Source: Methylosinus sp. LW4
Lineage (GTDB): Bacteria > Pseudomonadota > Alphaproteobacteria > Rhizobiales > Beijerinckiaceae
Direction of reading: 5' to 3'
Length of the DNA: 64,000 nucleotides
Assembly: GCF_000379125.1 (NCBI RefSeq)
Contig: NZ_KB900626.1
Location: 3,782,024 to 3,846,023 of the forward strand
Of the stretch, positions 29,125-37,993 are shown piece by piece; positions within the stretch are counted from its first letter, which is position 1; each line of letters starts with the position of its first letter. The position numbers and the translations under genes were made by a program. The notes below the pieces were generated by a model. The model searched no databases, was not told the DNA's origin, and was given only the letters and a program-made list of their open reading frames with translations.

Positions 29125-29607
29125 TCAGTCCTTATGCTCGCGCTTGGCGCGGACCCGCTCGCGGACGCATTCGCGTATGAAGACGCGCTGGTTTGCGCGT
29201 TCGATCCCGCGCGCGGCGGCCTCTTGCCGGCATTGCTGCCGCTCGACCCGCGTCGACACGCGGCCGAAATAGCAGCGCCCCAAAAAGGCCTCGCGCTCCG
29301 GCCCGACGAGGTTGCGCTCATTGGCGCGTCCCTGGCAGGCGTGGCGGATGCGCCTCGCCTCGAATTTGGTGAGCCGCTTGCGCGCGGGCGCCGGCGCCGG
29401 CTGCGCCGATTTGCCGGCGAGGGCCGGCGGCGGCGGGGCGGCGGCGGGAGCCGGCGCGGGCTCCAGCGCCGGCGGCTTGTCCGCGCCATTGGCGGCGAAG
29501 GCCGGCGAGGCCGTGGTCACCGAAAGGGCGCAGATTAGCAGTCCCCAAAGTCCGACGGCGACGCGGAGCGCGGGGCGGGCGCTCGGGGCGAGCGAAACGG
29601 ATGTCAT
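29125..29607 (-). CDS. PsiF-repeat periplasmic protein
   Basis: A 160-residue protein starting MTSVSLAPSARPALRVAVGL with a signal peptide ending near ASPAFA, then a Pro/Ala-rich spacer, then two similar 30-residue units: RHACQGRANERNLVGPEREAF and QQCRQEAAARGIERANQRVF, each with a Cys at both ends. This fits the PsiF repeat family. Function unknown. The upstream part of the open frame (to 29772) overlaps the next gene and is not counted. Confidence 0.72.
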   Translation of the reverse strand: MTSVSLAPSARPALRVAVGLWGLLICALSVTTASPAFAANGADKPPALEPAPAPAAAPPPPALAGKSAQPAPAPARKRLTKFEARRIRHACQGRANERNLVGPEREAFLGRCYFGRVSTRVERQQCRQEAAARGIERANQRVFIRECVRERVRAKREHKD

Positions 29608-29725
29608 TTTCTTGTCTCGCGGGCGAAGGGCGGAATGACGAGCTTTGTCTTCGTGGGCGGATAGACGATTTTTATCGTTCGAGCGAGCCGGCGCGCGCAT
29701 GTTCAATGGTTCTCGACGCGGGACA

Positions 29726-30223
29726 TCAGCCGTTCCGGTCCGGGCGGAGGCCGCGGCGGCGGAAAAGATCATGCGCGCCGAGCACGTCGCGGGGCAGCAC
29801 GTGATCGGCTATGCGGCGCTGCTCGTCGGAGAGCGAGGCGAAGAAGCTGCTCTCGGCGTCGGCGAGGGCGCGCAAATTCTCCACATGCCGGCTCAGCCGA
29901 TCGGCGCGGGCGCGCAGCGGCGCGCCGGGGTCGCGGGGGGCGCCGTCGCGATTGCGGTCGATCGCCGCGGCGACGATGGCGGCGTCGCGATCTTGAACCA
30001 GGGCGTGCAGCTGCTGCGCGAAGGCGGAGAATAGCCGCTCCTGCTCGCCGGAGAGGCGCAGGGCGAGACGCCATTCGTCCATATGGCTCTCGAGCGGACT
30101 GCGCCTGGCGACGAACGGATTCTCCGCCGCGCGATTGAGCGGCTCGGCGATCGGCGCATCTGTGACGACGAAGGCCATGAGGCTCACCGCGAGAGCGATA
30201 GCGAAGCGCAGCAACATCGTCAT
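29726..30223 (-). CDS. Spy/CpxP-like periplasmic protein (LTxxQ type)
   Basis: A 165-residue protein with signal peptide (LRFAIALAVSLMAFVVTDAPIA) and mostly helical mature part. Two LTxxQ-like motifs are visible: LRLSGEQERLFSAFAQQLHAL and FASLSDEQRRIADHVL. This is the Spy/CpxP fold of cradle-shaped periplasmic chaperones. The C-terminus is Arg-rich. Assignment is moderate because the family is divergent. Confidence 0.7.
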   Translation of the reverse strand: MTMLLRFAIALAVSLMAFVVTDAPIAEPLNRAAENPFVARRSPLESHMDEWRLALRLSGEQERLFSAFAQQLHALVQDRDAAIVAAAIDRNRDGAPRDPGAPLRARADRLSRHVENLRALADAESSFFASLSDEQRRIADHVLPRDVLGAHDLFRRRGLRPDRNG

Positions 30224-30624
30224 AGAACCCCGATGGAATCTCGGAACCCGATGGAAACTCGACCGAGGTCCCTACGCCGCCTTTGAGACCGAACCATGGC
30301 CGCCGCCGTAATTTCGTCGCTCGTCGTCGCCGCGGCAAGCCCGTTAACCGCGATTCCGGGCCTCATGTTAACGAATCGGCCCGTCAGGGGCAAAAACGCC
30401 CATGGAGGGCCCCGGCCGCGCCGCCGCGCCGGGGCGAGAACAGCGCGTGATTTCAGAGGTCTATGGAAAATACCCCGAAATTTCGCCTATTTCGGTCATC
30501 TCTTGGTATACTTACGAAAATTGTCGTCAAATCTAAATGGATTGGCTGAAAAACTGAGCTATCGACTTACAGAGCAAGCAAAACAATAAAACTAATCTCG
30601 TCTCCACATCGGGAGACGACGAAG
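30224..30624. other. Gene-free AT-richer region with a hairpin covering a ribosome site
   Basis: Four hundred bases without a gene between divergent transcription units. From about 30460 to 30600 it is strikingly AT-rich for this genome (for example TTGGTATACTTACGAAAATT) and likely contains the promoter of the transglutaminase gene. Just before that gene, TCGTCTCC (30598-30605) pairs perfectly with GGAGACGA (30612-30619), placing the Shine-Dalgarno GGGAG in the stem 9 bases from the ATG. Confidence 0.6.
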
Positions 30625-31248
30625 ATGTTGGGTAGAGTAGCGAGAGTGACGATGAGCGCGGCGCTGGCCGGCGCGATCTCCCTCTGGGGGACGGCGCCCG
30701 GCCGGGCTGCCTCGGAGCATCTGCTTTATGCGGCGCTGGGGCCGGAGACCAGCGTGCCCTATGGCTGGCTGGATTTTTGTCATCGCTATCGCGGCGAATG
30801 CGCCGCCGAGGCTTCCGCCGGGCCGCGCGACATCGATCTCACCGCCAAAGCCTATAAGGACATTCAGCGCGTCAACGCCCATGTCAATCATGCGATCGAG
30901 CCGGTCTCGGACATGGATCATTGGGGCGTCGTCGACCGCTGGGACTATCCCACCGACGGCAAGGGCGATTGCGAGGATTATGCGCTGATGAAGCGTCGCC
31001 TGCTGATCGAGCTCGGCTATCCGCGCGGCGCTCTGCTGATGACGGTGGTGAAGGAGAAGAATGGCGACGGCCATGCGATATTGACGGTGAGGACCAATCG
31101 CGGCGAGTTCGTCCTCGACAATATGAACGATGCTGTTCGGCCCTGGACCAACACGCCCTATCGCTTCGTCAAGCGGCAGTCGCAGCTCGACCAGAATGTC
31201 TGGGTCGCGGTCGACGATCCCAACGTCCCGCTGTTCGCCGCGCGCTGA
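30625..31248 (+). CDS. Transglutaminase-like cysteine peptidase (BTLCP family)
   Basis: A 207-residue secreted protein with a signal peptide ending near PGRAAS. Catalytic triad is visible: Cys116 in GKGDCEDYALMKRRLL, His150 in GHAILTVRT and Asp165 in FVLDNM. This matches PF06035, the periplasmic family that includes LapG, which cleaves a biofilm adhesin. No lapA or lapD homologue is in view, so the substrate is unknown. The ribosome site lies in a short hairpin, suggesting translational control. Confidence 0.88.
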   Translation: MLGRVARVTMSAALAGAISLWGTAPGRAASEHLLYAALGPETSVPYGWLDFCHRYRGECAAEASAGPRDIDLTAKAYKDIQRVNAHVNHAIEPVSDMDHWGVVDRWDYPTDGKGDCEDYALMKRRLLIELGYPRGALLMTVVKEKNGDGHAILTVRTNRGEFVLDNMNDAVRPWTNTPYRFVKRQSQLDQNVWVAVDDPNVPLFAAR

Positions 31249-31284
31249 GGCCAGCGCGCCCTTCGGCAGGGCGCGCCGCGACGG

Positions 31285-31812
31285 TCAGATCGCCTCCAGC
31301 CCTTTGGCGTAGCGCTCGGCGTTCTCGACATAATGCTTCGCCGATTCGAGATTGCGGGCGAGCGCGCCTTCGTCCAGCGTGCGCACGACGCGCGCCGGCG
31401 CGCCGACGATCAGGCTGTTGTCGGGAAACTCCTTATTCTCCGTGACCAGCGCATTGGCGCCGACGAGGCAGTTGCGGCCGATTTTCGCGCCATTGAGTAT
31501 GGTCGCGCCCATGCCGATCAGGCTGGCCTCGCCGATGAGGCAGCTGTGCAGAATGACGCCATGGCCGATGGTGCAATCGGCGCCGATGACGAGCGGAAAG
31601 CCCATATCGGTGTGGAGCACGCTATTGTCCTGAATATTGCTGCGCGCGCCGATTGTGATCCATTCATTATCGCCGCGCAGCACGCAGCCGAACCAGATGT
31701 TGGCGTCCTCCTCGAGCTGCACGCGGCCGATGACATGAGCGTCGGGCGCGACCCAGAAGCGGCCGGAGGCCGGGACGCGCGGCGCGACGCCGTCGAGCTT
31801 GTAGAGAGGCAT
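31285..31812 (-). CDS. Gamma-class carbonic anhydrase family protein
   Basis: A 175-residue left-handed beta-helix protein built of hexapeptide repeats (VIGRVQLEEDANIWFGCVLRG). The metal-binding His residues are in VLHTDMG and CTIGHGVILHSC. Further family marks are RGDNEWITIGARSNIQDNS and LIGMGATILNGAKIG. Members are carbonic anhydrases or CaiE/PaaY-like proteins; activity cannot be told from sequence. Normal length. Convergent with the transglutaminase. Confidence 0.9.
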   Translation of the reverse strand: MPLYKLDGVAPRVPASGRFWVAPDAHVIGRVQLEEDANIWFGCVLRGDNEWITIGARSNIQDNSVLHTDMGFPLVIGADCTIGHGVILHSCLIGEASLIGMGATILNGAKIGRNCLVGANALVTENKEFPDNSLIVGAPARVVRTLDEGALARNLESAKHYVENAERYAKGLEAI

Positions 31813-31974
31813 GGGTCAGGTCTCCGGCGCCCCTCTTCGCGGCGGCCTCGGAACGAGGCGCGGGGGGCGTTCGCCGACCTTCTAGAGTCTTTGGCGAAAA
31901 GAGGGAACCGCGCGTCGCGGGGCTGAATCGGCTAAGCTCGGGCGAATCGGCTTTGCTCCTCTGTCTCTGAGATC

Positions 31975-32631
31975 ATGCGTCTCTTTCTCGTCGCTCTGAT
32001 TTTGGCGCTGCTCGTCGCGGCGGGCTATCGCTTCACGCGCAAGACCGATGCGGCCGAGCCGGCCATTGTCGCCGCCAGCCTCGGCGACGCCCGCTTCGCC
32101 TATGCGCCCGCCTATGCGCGCGACGATTCGACGCGCTACGGCGGCGCGCTGGACCGCCTCTCCTTCATCGCTGTCGCGCCGGATTTCGGGCCGCCGCAAA
32201 AGCCGAGCGCCGATCCGCGCCGGCGCGCCGCGGAGGAGATCGATCCGATGCGCGTCTTCGTCACGCTGGCGCCGCGCGAGGAGGCGCTCGACCCGGCCGA
32301 GCGTCCCTCGCGCCTCTATGCGCGCTTTCTGGAGAGCGAGGTCTGGGGCGGGCCGGGCGGCCTCGTCATGCGGCGTTTCGAGCCGGGCTCGCCCTATGAG
32401 CTGGAGCTGCTCTATCTCGCGCCGCCGGAGGGCCGGGATTTTTTCGCCCGCTGCCCGCGTCGCGACGCCGGCTTTCTCGGCTCGGCGCCCTGCATTTGGG
32501 CGCTGCGCTGGAAGAATCTGGATGTAGAGGCGCGCTTTTCCGCCGTTCTGCTACGCGATTGGGAAGAGCTGGCGCGCGGGCTGCGCGCTTTTCTCGCCTC
32601 CATCGACGCGGAGCGGCCGCGGCCGCGCTGA
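31975..32631 (+). CDS. Hypothetical membrane-anchored protein
   Basis: A 218-residue protein not recognised. One N-terminal hydrophobic helix (MRLFLVALILALLVAAGYRF) and then a soluble, presumably periplasmic part with two cysteines that could pair (FFARCPRR and SAPCIWALRW). Codon use is like the neighbours and there is no close sign of transfer. Its stop is 10 bases from the convergent DUF3126-like gene. Confidence 0.7.
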   Translation: MRLFLVALILALLVAAGYRFTRKTDAAEPAIVAASLGDARFAYAPAYARDDSTRYGGALDRLSFIAVAPDFGPPQKPSADPRRRAAEEIDPMRVFVTLAPREEALDPAERPSRLYARFLESEVWGGPGGLVMRRFEPGSPYELELLYLAPPEGRDFFARCPRRDAGFLGSAPCIWALRWKNLDVEARFSAVLLRDWEELARGLRAFLASIDAERPRPR

Positions 32632-32640
32632 CGCGATCGA

Positions 32641-33036
32641 TCAAAAATCGTCGAGGTCGATGTCCAGAATGGCGATTTGCAGCGTGTAGCTGGTCTGCTT
32701 GGCGTCGTCGGCGGAGATCACGCCGAGAAAATCCTCGCCGCTGTTGAGCTCGACGGAATCGGTCTTGCGGCCGCGCGGCGCGATGGTGAGCTTGTCGTTC
32801 TCGAACAGCTTGCGCAGATAGGATTGCAGAGTCTCGCGGCCGACGGGCAGCTTCATCGCGAAGGCGAAGGAGCGGTCGCCGTCCTCGTCGTCCACGACGA
32901 TGGAGGCGATCTTGCGCTCGCCGAAATGAACCGCGGCGTCGTCGGGGTTCTTGGGATCGGCGGTCACGCGGATCCCGTCATTGCCGAGCGCCTGGCGCAA
33001 GAAGGCCTGCAGCTTGCGCAGCTCGATCTTCTCCAT
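32641..33036 (-). CDS. Tandem-duplicated DUF3126-like protein
   Basis: A 131-residue protein. DUF3126 proteins of Alphaproteobacteria are about 70 residues. Here two copies are joined. Copy 1 is RKLQAFLRQALGNDGIRV through VHFGERKIASIVVDDEDG; copy 2 is ETLQSYLRKLFENDKLTI through NSGEDFLGVISADD, ending in QIAILDIDLDDF, the usual DUF3126 C-terminus. Start MEKIELRKLQ was chosen because the 52 codons further upstream look non-coding. Function unknown. Confidence 0.78.
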   Translation of the reverse strand: MEKIELRKLQAFLRQALGNDGIRVTADPKNPDDAAVHFGERKIASIVVDDEDGDRSFAFAMKLPVGRETLQSYLRKLFENDKLTIAPRGRKTDSVELNSGEDFLGVISADDAKQTSYTLQIAILDIDLDDF

Positions 33037-33246
33037 ACGGCTTCCCCCGCTTCGCGCCTCTTGCCGAGCGCCTCGCCGTCGTCTCGCGGCCCGCAGCCTG
33101 TGCCACGAAAAGCGGCCGCGCCGCAAGAGGGGCCACCGCCGGGGGCTGCGCAATGAGGAAGCCCGGCGCGAAGCGCCAGCGATCTTGTTCAATGAAAAAG
33201 CCCGGCGCGACGCGCCGGGCCTGATTGTCGAGCGATCGGCTGGGGC

Positions 33247-33780
33247 TCACTCGCCAGCGGCTTTGAGGCGCTTGTTGCACTCGCTCCAATATTTCGGCCA
33301 GGTGGCCTTGGGGTCGGCCTTCAGCAGCTCGGCCTTCTTGGACTTCCATTCGGCGCCGCATTTCTTCTGGCGCGCGGCCTGGGCGGCCTTGCCTTCGGAG
33401 ACGGGCTTGGCCGGCTTGGCGGCGGTCGTCGGAGCGGGGGCCGGAGCAGGCGTCGCCGTTGTCGTCGTCGGCGCGGGAGCGGGCGCAGGGGCGGGGGTCG
33501 GCTCGGGCGCGGCGGCGGCCGGAGCAGGGGCGGGAGTCGGCGCGGGAGCGGCGGCGGCCGGCGCGGTCTCGGCGGGCTGCTCGGAGAGGCGCACGCGGCA
33601 GGCTTTCAGAAAGTCCTGCCAGCTCTGCCCCTTCAGCTCATTGGCGGCCTTGGCGGCTTGATATTGCGTGCCGCATTCCTTCAAAACATTCGCCTGCGCT
33701 TTCGCTTCACCTGCGGCGGCGACCGCCAAGCCGACCGCGAGGGCGCCGACGGCAGCGTAAGAGACGAGACGGATCGACAT
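33247..33780 (-). CDS. Secreted Ala/Pro-rich protein with two Cys-flanked repeats
   Basis: A 177-residue protein with signal peptide ending AAAGEAKA. Two related units, NVLKECGTQYQAAKAANELK ... FLKAC and KKCGAEWKSKKAELLKAD ... WSECNKRLKAAG, flank a low-complexity linker of Ala-Pro-Thr repeats of about 65 residues. Each unit has a Cys at both ends, similar in spirit to PsiF. Such proteins are common in Hyphomicrobiales and have no defined role. Confidence 0.72.
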   Translation of the reverse strand: MSIRLVSYAAVGALAVGLAVAAAGEAKAQANVLKECGTQYQAAKAANELKGQSWQDFLKACRVRLSEQPAETAPAAAAPAPTPAPAPAAAAPEPTPAPAPAPAPTTTTATPAPAPAPTTAAKPAKPVSEGKAAQAARQKKCGAEWKSKKAELLKADPKATWPKYWSECNKRLKAAGE

Positions 33781-33979
33781 CAAATTTCTCCTTGGTGAGC
33801 GCCGTCGCCAATGATGATTCGTCGGCGCAAACGGCTCCCGACGGCCGCACTGCGAGCACGGCCTGTGCCAATTGTCGTGCATCGGGGCAGGGGCCGCAAG
33901 CTCGCCGGGACCGCAATCAGGATGTTATGAAACGCTCTTTGGGCTCAGATGGCGCGCGTAAAGCGTGAGGGAAGGGGCG

Positions 33980-34597
33980 ATGGCCGCCGAAAGAGAAAAT
34001 CCACGCGCTTGGCGCGACGCTGCGCCGCTGCGTCATCCAGACGGTCTTTTGCGTTGTCCTTGGGCAGGTTACGATTCGCTCTACGTCGCCTATCACGACG
34101 AGGAATGGGGCCGCCCGGAGCGCGATTCGCGCGCGCTCTACGAGAAGCTGATTCTCGATGGCTTCCAGGCGGGCCTCTCCTGGATTTCCATTCTGCGCCG
34201 CCGCGAGGGCTTTCGCGCCGCTTTTGAGGGATTCGATCCCGATCGAATCGCGCGATTCGACTCCGCCCGCGTCGAAGCTCTGATGCAAAATCAGGCAATC
34301 ATCCGCAATCGCGCCAAGATCGAAGGCGCCATCGCCTCCGCGCGCGCCTATTTGGAGATCGAGGAGAGCGTGGGATTTTCCAATTATCTCTGGGGCTTCG
34401 TCGATGGAGCCCCCATTGTCCGCCGCCCGCGCACGACGGCCGACGTTCCGACGCAGACGGATATCTCGCGCCGCCTCGCCAAGGATCTGAAAGCGCGAGG
34501 CTTCGCCTTCTGCGGCCCGACCATCGTCTACGCCTTCATGCAGGCGGTCGGCATGGTCGACGACCATCTGGCGGAGTGCCACAGATGCGCGGAGTGA
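33980..34597 (+). CDS. tag: DNA-3-methyladenine glycosylase I
   Basis: About 205 residues. Zinc ligands of the Tag family are all present with the right spacing: Cys26 and His39 (RCPWAGYDSLYVAYHDEEWG) and the C-terminal DDHLAECHRC pair. The central helix-hairpin part has FQAGLSWISILRRREGFR. It removes 3-methyladenine from alkylated DNA. A GTG start at 33965 is an alternative. Overlaps the next gene by 13 bases. Confidence 0.95.
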   Translation: MAAERENPRAWRDAAPLRHPDGLLRCPWAGYDSLYVAYHDEEWGRPERDSRALYEKLILDGFQAGLSWISILRRREGFRAAFEGFDPDRIARFDSARVEALMQNQAIIRNRAKIEGAIASARAYLEIEESVGFSNYLWGFVDGAPIVRRPRTTADVPTQTDISRRLAKDLKARGFAFCGPTIVYAFMQAVGMVDDHLAECHRCAE

Positions 34598-35205
34598 AGG
34601 CGGGCAAGGCCGAGGCGGCCCCCCGCGCCTGGCAGCGCATGCTGTCCGGTCGGCGGCTCGATCTGCTCGATCCCTCGCCGCTGGATGTGGAAATCGAGGA
34701 TATCGCCCATGGGCTGGCGCGCGTCGCCCGCTGGAATGGCCAGACGCATGGCTCACATATATTCTCGGTCGCCCAGCACAGCCTGCTGGTCGAGGAGATC
34801 GCCTGCGCGCTCTCGCCCGGGCTCGGACGCGAGGGGCGGCTGTTCATGCTGCTCCATGACGCGCCGGAATATGTGATCGGCGACATGATCTCCCCCTTCA
34901 AAGCCGCCATCGGCGACACATACAAGAGCGTGGAGAAACGCATTCTGACGGCGATCCTGCTGCGCTTCTCTCTGCCGCCGGAGCCGGACGCCGCGCTGTT
35001 GCGTCTCTCCAAGCGGGCGGATCGCGCCTCGGCATTTTTCGAGGCGGTGAGGCTCGCCGGCTTTACACGCGCGGAAGCCGAGCGCATCTTCGGCCGTCCG
35101 GCGGTCGCGCCCGATGCTTGCGCGCAGGCGTTGGAGCCGCTTTCGGTCGAAGAGGCGCAGCGGCGCTTTCTGGCGCGCTTCGCCGAGGTCGAGCAAAGCG
35201 CGTAG
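34585..35205 (+). CDS. HD-domain 5'-deoxynucleotidase (YfbR-like)
   Basis: A 206-residue protein with RHH-free HD fold: HIFSVAQHSLLVEEI gives the first His, FMLLHDAPEYVIGDMISPFK the HD pair, and LRLSKRADRASAFFEA the terminal Asp. This is the YfbR pattern (dNMP 5'-nucleotidase). Overlaps tag by 13 bases, so the two are an operon. Start is the ATG at 34585 or the GTG at 34576. Confidence 0.85.
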   Translation: MRGVKAGKAEAAPRAWQRMLSGRRLDLLDPSPLDVEIEDIAHGLARVARWNGQTHGSHIFSVAQHSLLVEEIACALSPGLGREGRLFMLLHDAPEYVIGDMISPFKAAIGDTYKSVEKRILTAILLRFSLPPEPDAALLRLSKRADRASAFFEAVRLAGFTRAEAERIFGRPAVAPDACAQALEPLSVEEAQRRFLARFAEVEQSA

Positions 35206-35253
35206 CGACGTATGAGAGCGTGAGGCATCGAAGTGACACAGAACGGGTGAGAC

Positions 35254-35766
35254 ATGGCGCACCTCTATGTCTGTTCGCTCACGAAGGTCGTCGACACGGT
35301 GCGCGCCAGCGGCGCGCGCTCGCTCATCACAATCCTCACCGCCGGCTCCTCGCTGGCGCGGCCGAGCGAGATCATCCCTGAGCGACATTTGCGGCTCGCC
35401 GTCTCCGACATAGACGCGGATCAGGACGGCCATGTGCTGGCCAATCGCGCGCATATCGAGAGCCTTCTGGCCTTCGCCGGCGCATGGGACCGGCGTGAGC
35501 CGCTGGTCATCCATTGCTACGCCGGCGTCAGCCGCTCGCCGGCGGCGGCTTTCATTCTCGCCTGCGCGCTCGCCCCGCAGCGGGCGGAGAGCGAATTGGC
35601 GTCCGAGCTGCGCCGCGCCTCGCCGACGGCGACGCCCAACCGCCGTCTCGTCGCTTTGGCCGATCGCATTCTCGCGCGCGACGGCCGCATGTCGGCGGCC
35701 ATAGCCGAGATCGGCCGCGGCGCCGATTGCTATGAGGGAGCGCCTTTCGCGCTCGAGCTCGCCTGA
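35254..35766 (+). CDS. Tyrosine-phosphatase-like protein
   Basis: A 170-residue protein with the Cys-x5-Arg signature VIHCYAGVSRSPAAAF (Cys88, Arg94) and a general-acid loop candidate in VSDIDADQDGH. It resembles the short dual-specificity/tyrosine phosphatases of Alphaproteobacteria. Cytoplasmic; substrate unknown. It follows the YfbR-like gene by 48 bases and precedes the NrtR-like gene by 10 bases, so these form one run. Confidence 0.85.
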   Translation: MAHLYVCSLTKVVDTVRASGARSLITILTAGSSLARPSEIIPERHLRLAVSDIDADQDGHVLANRAHIESLLAFAGAWDRREPLVIHCYAGVSRSPAAAFILACALAPQRAESELASELRRASPTATPNRRLVALADRILARDGRMSAAIAEIGRGADCYEGAPFALELA

Positions 35767-35776
35767 CCCAGAGAAG

Positions 35777-36796
35777 ATGACGAGCTTCGATCATCGGCGC
35801 GAGCCGCCCGCATCTTCGCGCGACTCGGAAGGACCGCTGCCGGTCGCCATCGGCCTGACGGCGGCGATCGTCGCGGCGCAGGAGGACGAGCCGCTCATCC
35901 TCACTGTCGCCGCCACGGGCGAGGACGCGCGCGCCGCTCTGCCCTCCGGCCCTTTCGATCCGGTGCGTCACCGTACTTTCGAGATCGGCCTGCGCGCCTG
36001 GGTCGCCGAGCAGACCGGCATGTCGCTCGGCTATGTCGAGCAGCTCTACACTTTCGGCGACCGCGGCCGCCACGCCCGCGCCGGCGACCGCGATCCGCAT
36101 GTGGTCTCCGTCGGCTATCTCGCGCTGACCCGCATCGCCGAGGAGCAGGTGGAGGAGATCCGCGGCTTTCGCAGCTGGTACGAGTTCTTCCCTTGGGAGG
36201 ATTGGCGCGGCGGCCGTCCCGAGGCGATGGAGACGACGATATTGCCCGGCCTCTCGGCCTGGGTGGAGGAGGCGCCGGACGCGCTCTCTTCCTCCGGCCT
36301 GCGGCGGCGCGACCGCGTCAATCTTCTGTTCCGCCCGCAGGGCAGGGGCCTCGATGAGGAGAATGCGCTCGAGCGCTACGAGCTGCTCTATGAGGCGGGC
36401 CTCGTCGAGGAGGCCTGGCGCGACGGGCGCGAGGCGGCGCTGAAACGCGGCGTGAAGCCGCCTCCGCTCGGCGCGCCCATGCAGCACGATCATCGGCGCA
36501 TTCTGGCGACGGCGATGGGCCGGCTGCGCGCCAAGATGAAATACCGCCCGGTGATCTTCGAGCTGATGCCGCCGGCCTTCACGCTCACCGAGCTGCAGCG
36601 CACGGTGGAGGCCATCGCCGGCCGCCATTTGCACAAGCAGAACTTCCGTCGCCTCGTCGAGACCTCCGCCGCCGTGGAGCCGACGGGGGAGGTGTCGCTG
36701 AAGACCGGCGGCCGCCCCGCAGCGCTTTTTCATTTTCGCCGCAATGTCTTGCAAGAACGTCCTGCGCCCGGCCTCAGGGTCGGAATCAGAGGATGA
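35777..36796 (+). CDS. Nudix-related NAD regulator (NrtR-like, alphaproteobacterial type)
   Basis: A 339-residue protein. The N-terminal part has a Nudix-like fold (VAIGLTAAIVAAQEDEPLILTV, GLRAWVAEQTGMSLGYVEQLYTFGDRGR), but the catalytic Nudix box is not conserved, as expected for ligand-sensing regulators. The C-terminal winged-helix has FELMPPAFTLTELQRTVEAIAG and LHKQNFRRLVE. This matches the COG4111 group annotated as NAD regulator in Alphaproteobacteria. Target genes are not in view. Start is the ATG at 35777. Confidence 0.85.
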   Translation: MTSFDHRREPPASSRDSEGPLPVAIGLTAAIVAAQEDEPLILTVAATGEDARAALPSGPFDPVRHRTFEIGLRAWVAEQTGMSLGYVEQLYTFGDRGRHARAGDRDPHVVSVGYLALTRIAEEQVEEIRGFRSWYEFFPWEDWRGGRPEAMETTILPGLSAWVEEAPDALSSSGLRRRDRVNLLFRPQGRGLDEENALERYELLYEAGLVEEAWRDGREAALKRGVKPPPLGAPMQHDHRRILATAMGRLRAKMKYRPVIFELMPPAFTLTELQRTVEAIAGRHLHKQNFRRLVETSAAVEPTGEVSLKTGGRPAALFHFRRNVLQERPAPGLRVGIRG

Positions 36797-36924
36797 TCCG
36801 ACGGGCGATCGGATGGGTCGCCGTCCAGCCGACCGCTCGAGGATGATCCGGCCGTTAAGAGACTATTCACCCTGTCATGGTGAATTTTCTCTTATCGGAC
36901 GTCAGTAGAGCGTAGGGGTGTTGC

Positions 36925-37734
36925 TTGAGCTATCTGTCGCCGCCGCCAGCTCCGGCGCCGGTCATCGTCTATAAGGACGTGGGCGGTTTCGTCTCGGAGT
37001 ATCAGGCGCAAACGGAAATCTATCGCCGCGAGGGCCGCGAGGTTCGGCTGCACGAATGCCGATCCGCCTGCACAATGGCGCTCAGCCTTCCCAATGTCTG
37101 CGTCTATCCCGACTCGCAGGTCAAATTTCATTTGGCCTATAATCCGATAGACCATCAGACCGACGCCGGCGTCTCCGCCGAGCTGTTCAATTACTATCCA
37201 GCGGCGGTGCGCGAGCGGCTCGGCTATCTCACCCGGCAATATCGGGTGCTGAGCGGCAATGAGCTGATTTCGCTCGGCATTCGCAATTGCAATGGCAGCG
37301 ACCGCACGGTGGTCGCGAGCCGCGCCCGCCGCGGCGCGCAGACGGTCGCCGCCGCCGCGCCGGCCGCCGATCCGCTGGGCGATCTCGCGCAAAAGGTGCG
37401 AGGCGCCGTGTCGCAGGCCTTCGCCGATCCCGCCGCGCCGCCGCAGGGGCCGATCCGCCTCGCCCTCGCCGAGCGGGATCGTCTGTCGGCGAGCCGGGCC
37501 ATAGATTCGACTCCGACCGCCTCCATCCGCGCCAATGAGGCCGCGCCGATCGAGGCGCCCGAGCCGCCCCGCCGCCCGCCTTCCGCCGCTTTCACCAGCG
37601 CGGACGCGCAGCAAGCGCCGCATTCGGAGCCTTTGTCGGAGATGGCCGCCGCGGCGCCGTTGATCCCCGGCGGGCAGCCGATTTTGGCCTCCGGCGCCTT
37701 CGTCCTGCCCCTCGCGGGAGGCGTGGCGCATTGA
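36925..37734 (+). CDS. COG3904-like predicted periplasmic protein, possibly N-terminally truncated
   Basis: A 269-residue frame with a TTG start. The N-terminal 130 residues resemble ClpP-like COG3904 proteins (VVYKDVGGFV-like opening, HECRSACTMALSLPNVCVYPDSQVKFHLAYN with the Ser-Ala-Cys-Thr site). The rest is a Pro/Ala-rich low-complexity tail. These proteins normally have a signal peptide, yet none is encoded here. The frame is closed by TAG at 36913-36915, just before GGGTGTTGC, so the true N-terminus may have been lost. Function unknown. Confidence 0.6.
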   Translation: MSYLSPPPAPAPVIVYKDVGGFVSEYQAQTEIYRREGREVRLHECRSACTMALSLPNVCVYPDSQVKFHLAYNPIDHQTDAGVSAELFNYYPAAVRERLGYLTRQYRVLSGNELISLGIRNCNGSDRTVVASRARRGAQTVAAAAPAADPLGDLAQKVRGAVSQAFADPAAPPQGPIRLALAERDRLSASRAIDSTPTASIRANEAAPIEAPEPPRRPPSAAFTSADAQQAPHSEPLSEMAAAAPLIPGGQPILASGAFVLPLAGGVAH

Positions 37735-37993
37735 CTTTCAACGGGAACTCGACATTGTGTCACTCTGACGGCTGGGCAATTTTTCGCCATTATGTCGAAA
37801 TAGCGTCCTTGCCTTACGCGCGAATCCGATTCGCTCGTCTCGAGAAGAGGCCGGGTCCCGCGTCGCCGAGGCGCCGATAGGGACGAAGCCGCGATCGATC
37901 TGCCGATCGATTGTCCGTGCGTTCGGCGCTCGCGTCCTGCAATTCATTTCGTCGGGCCTTCTCGCCCGTCGACCAGCGGAAAGAACAGACGTT

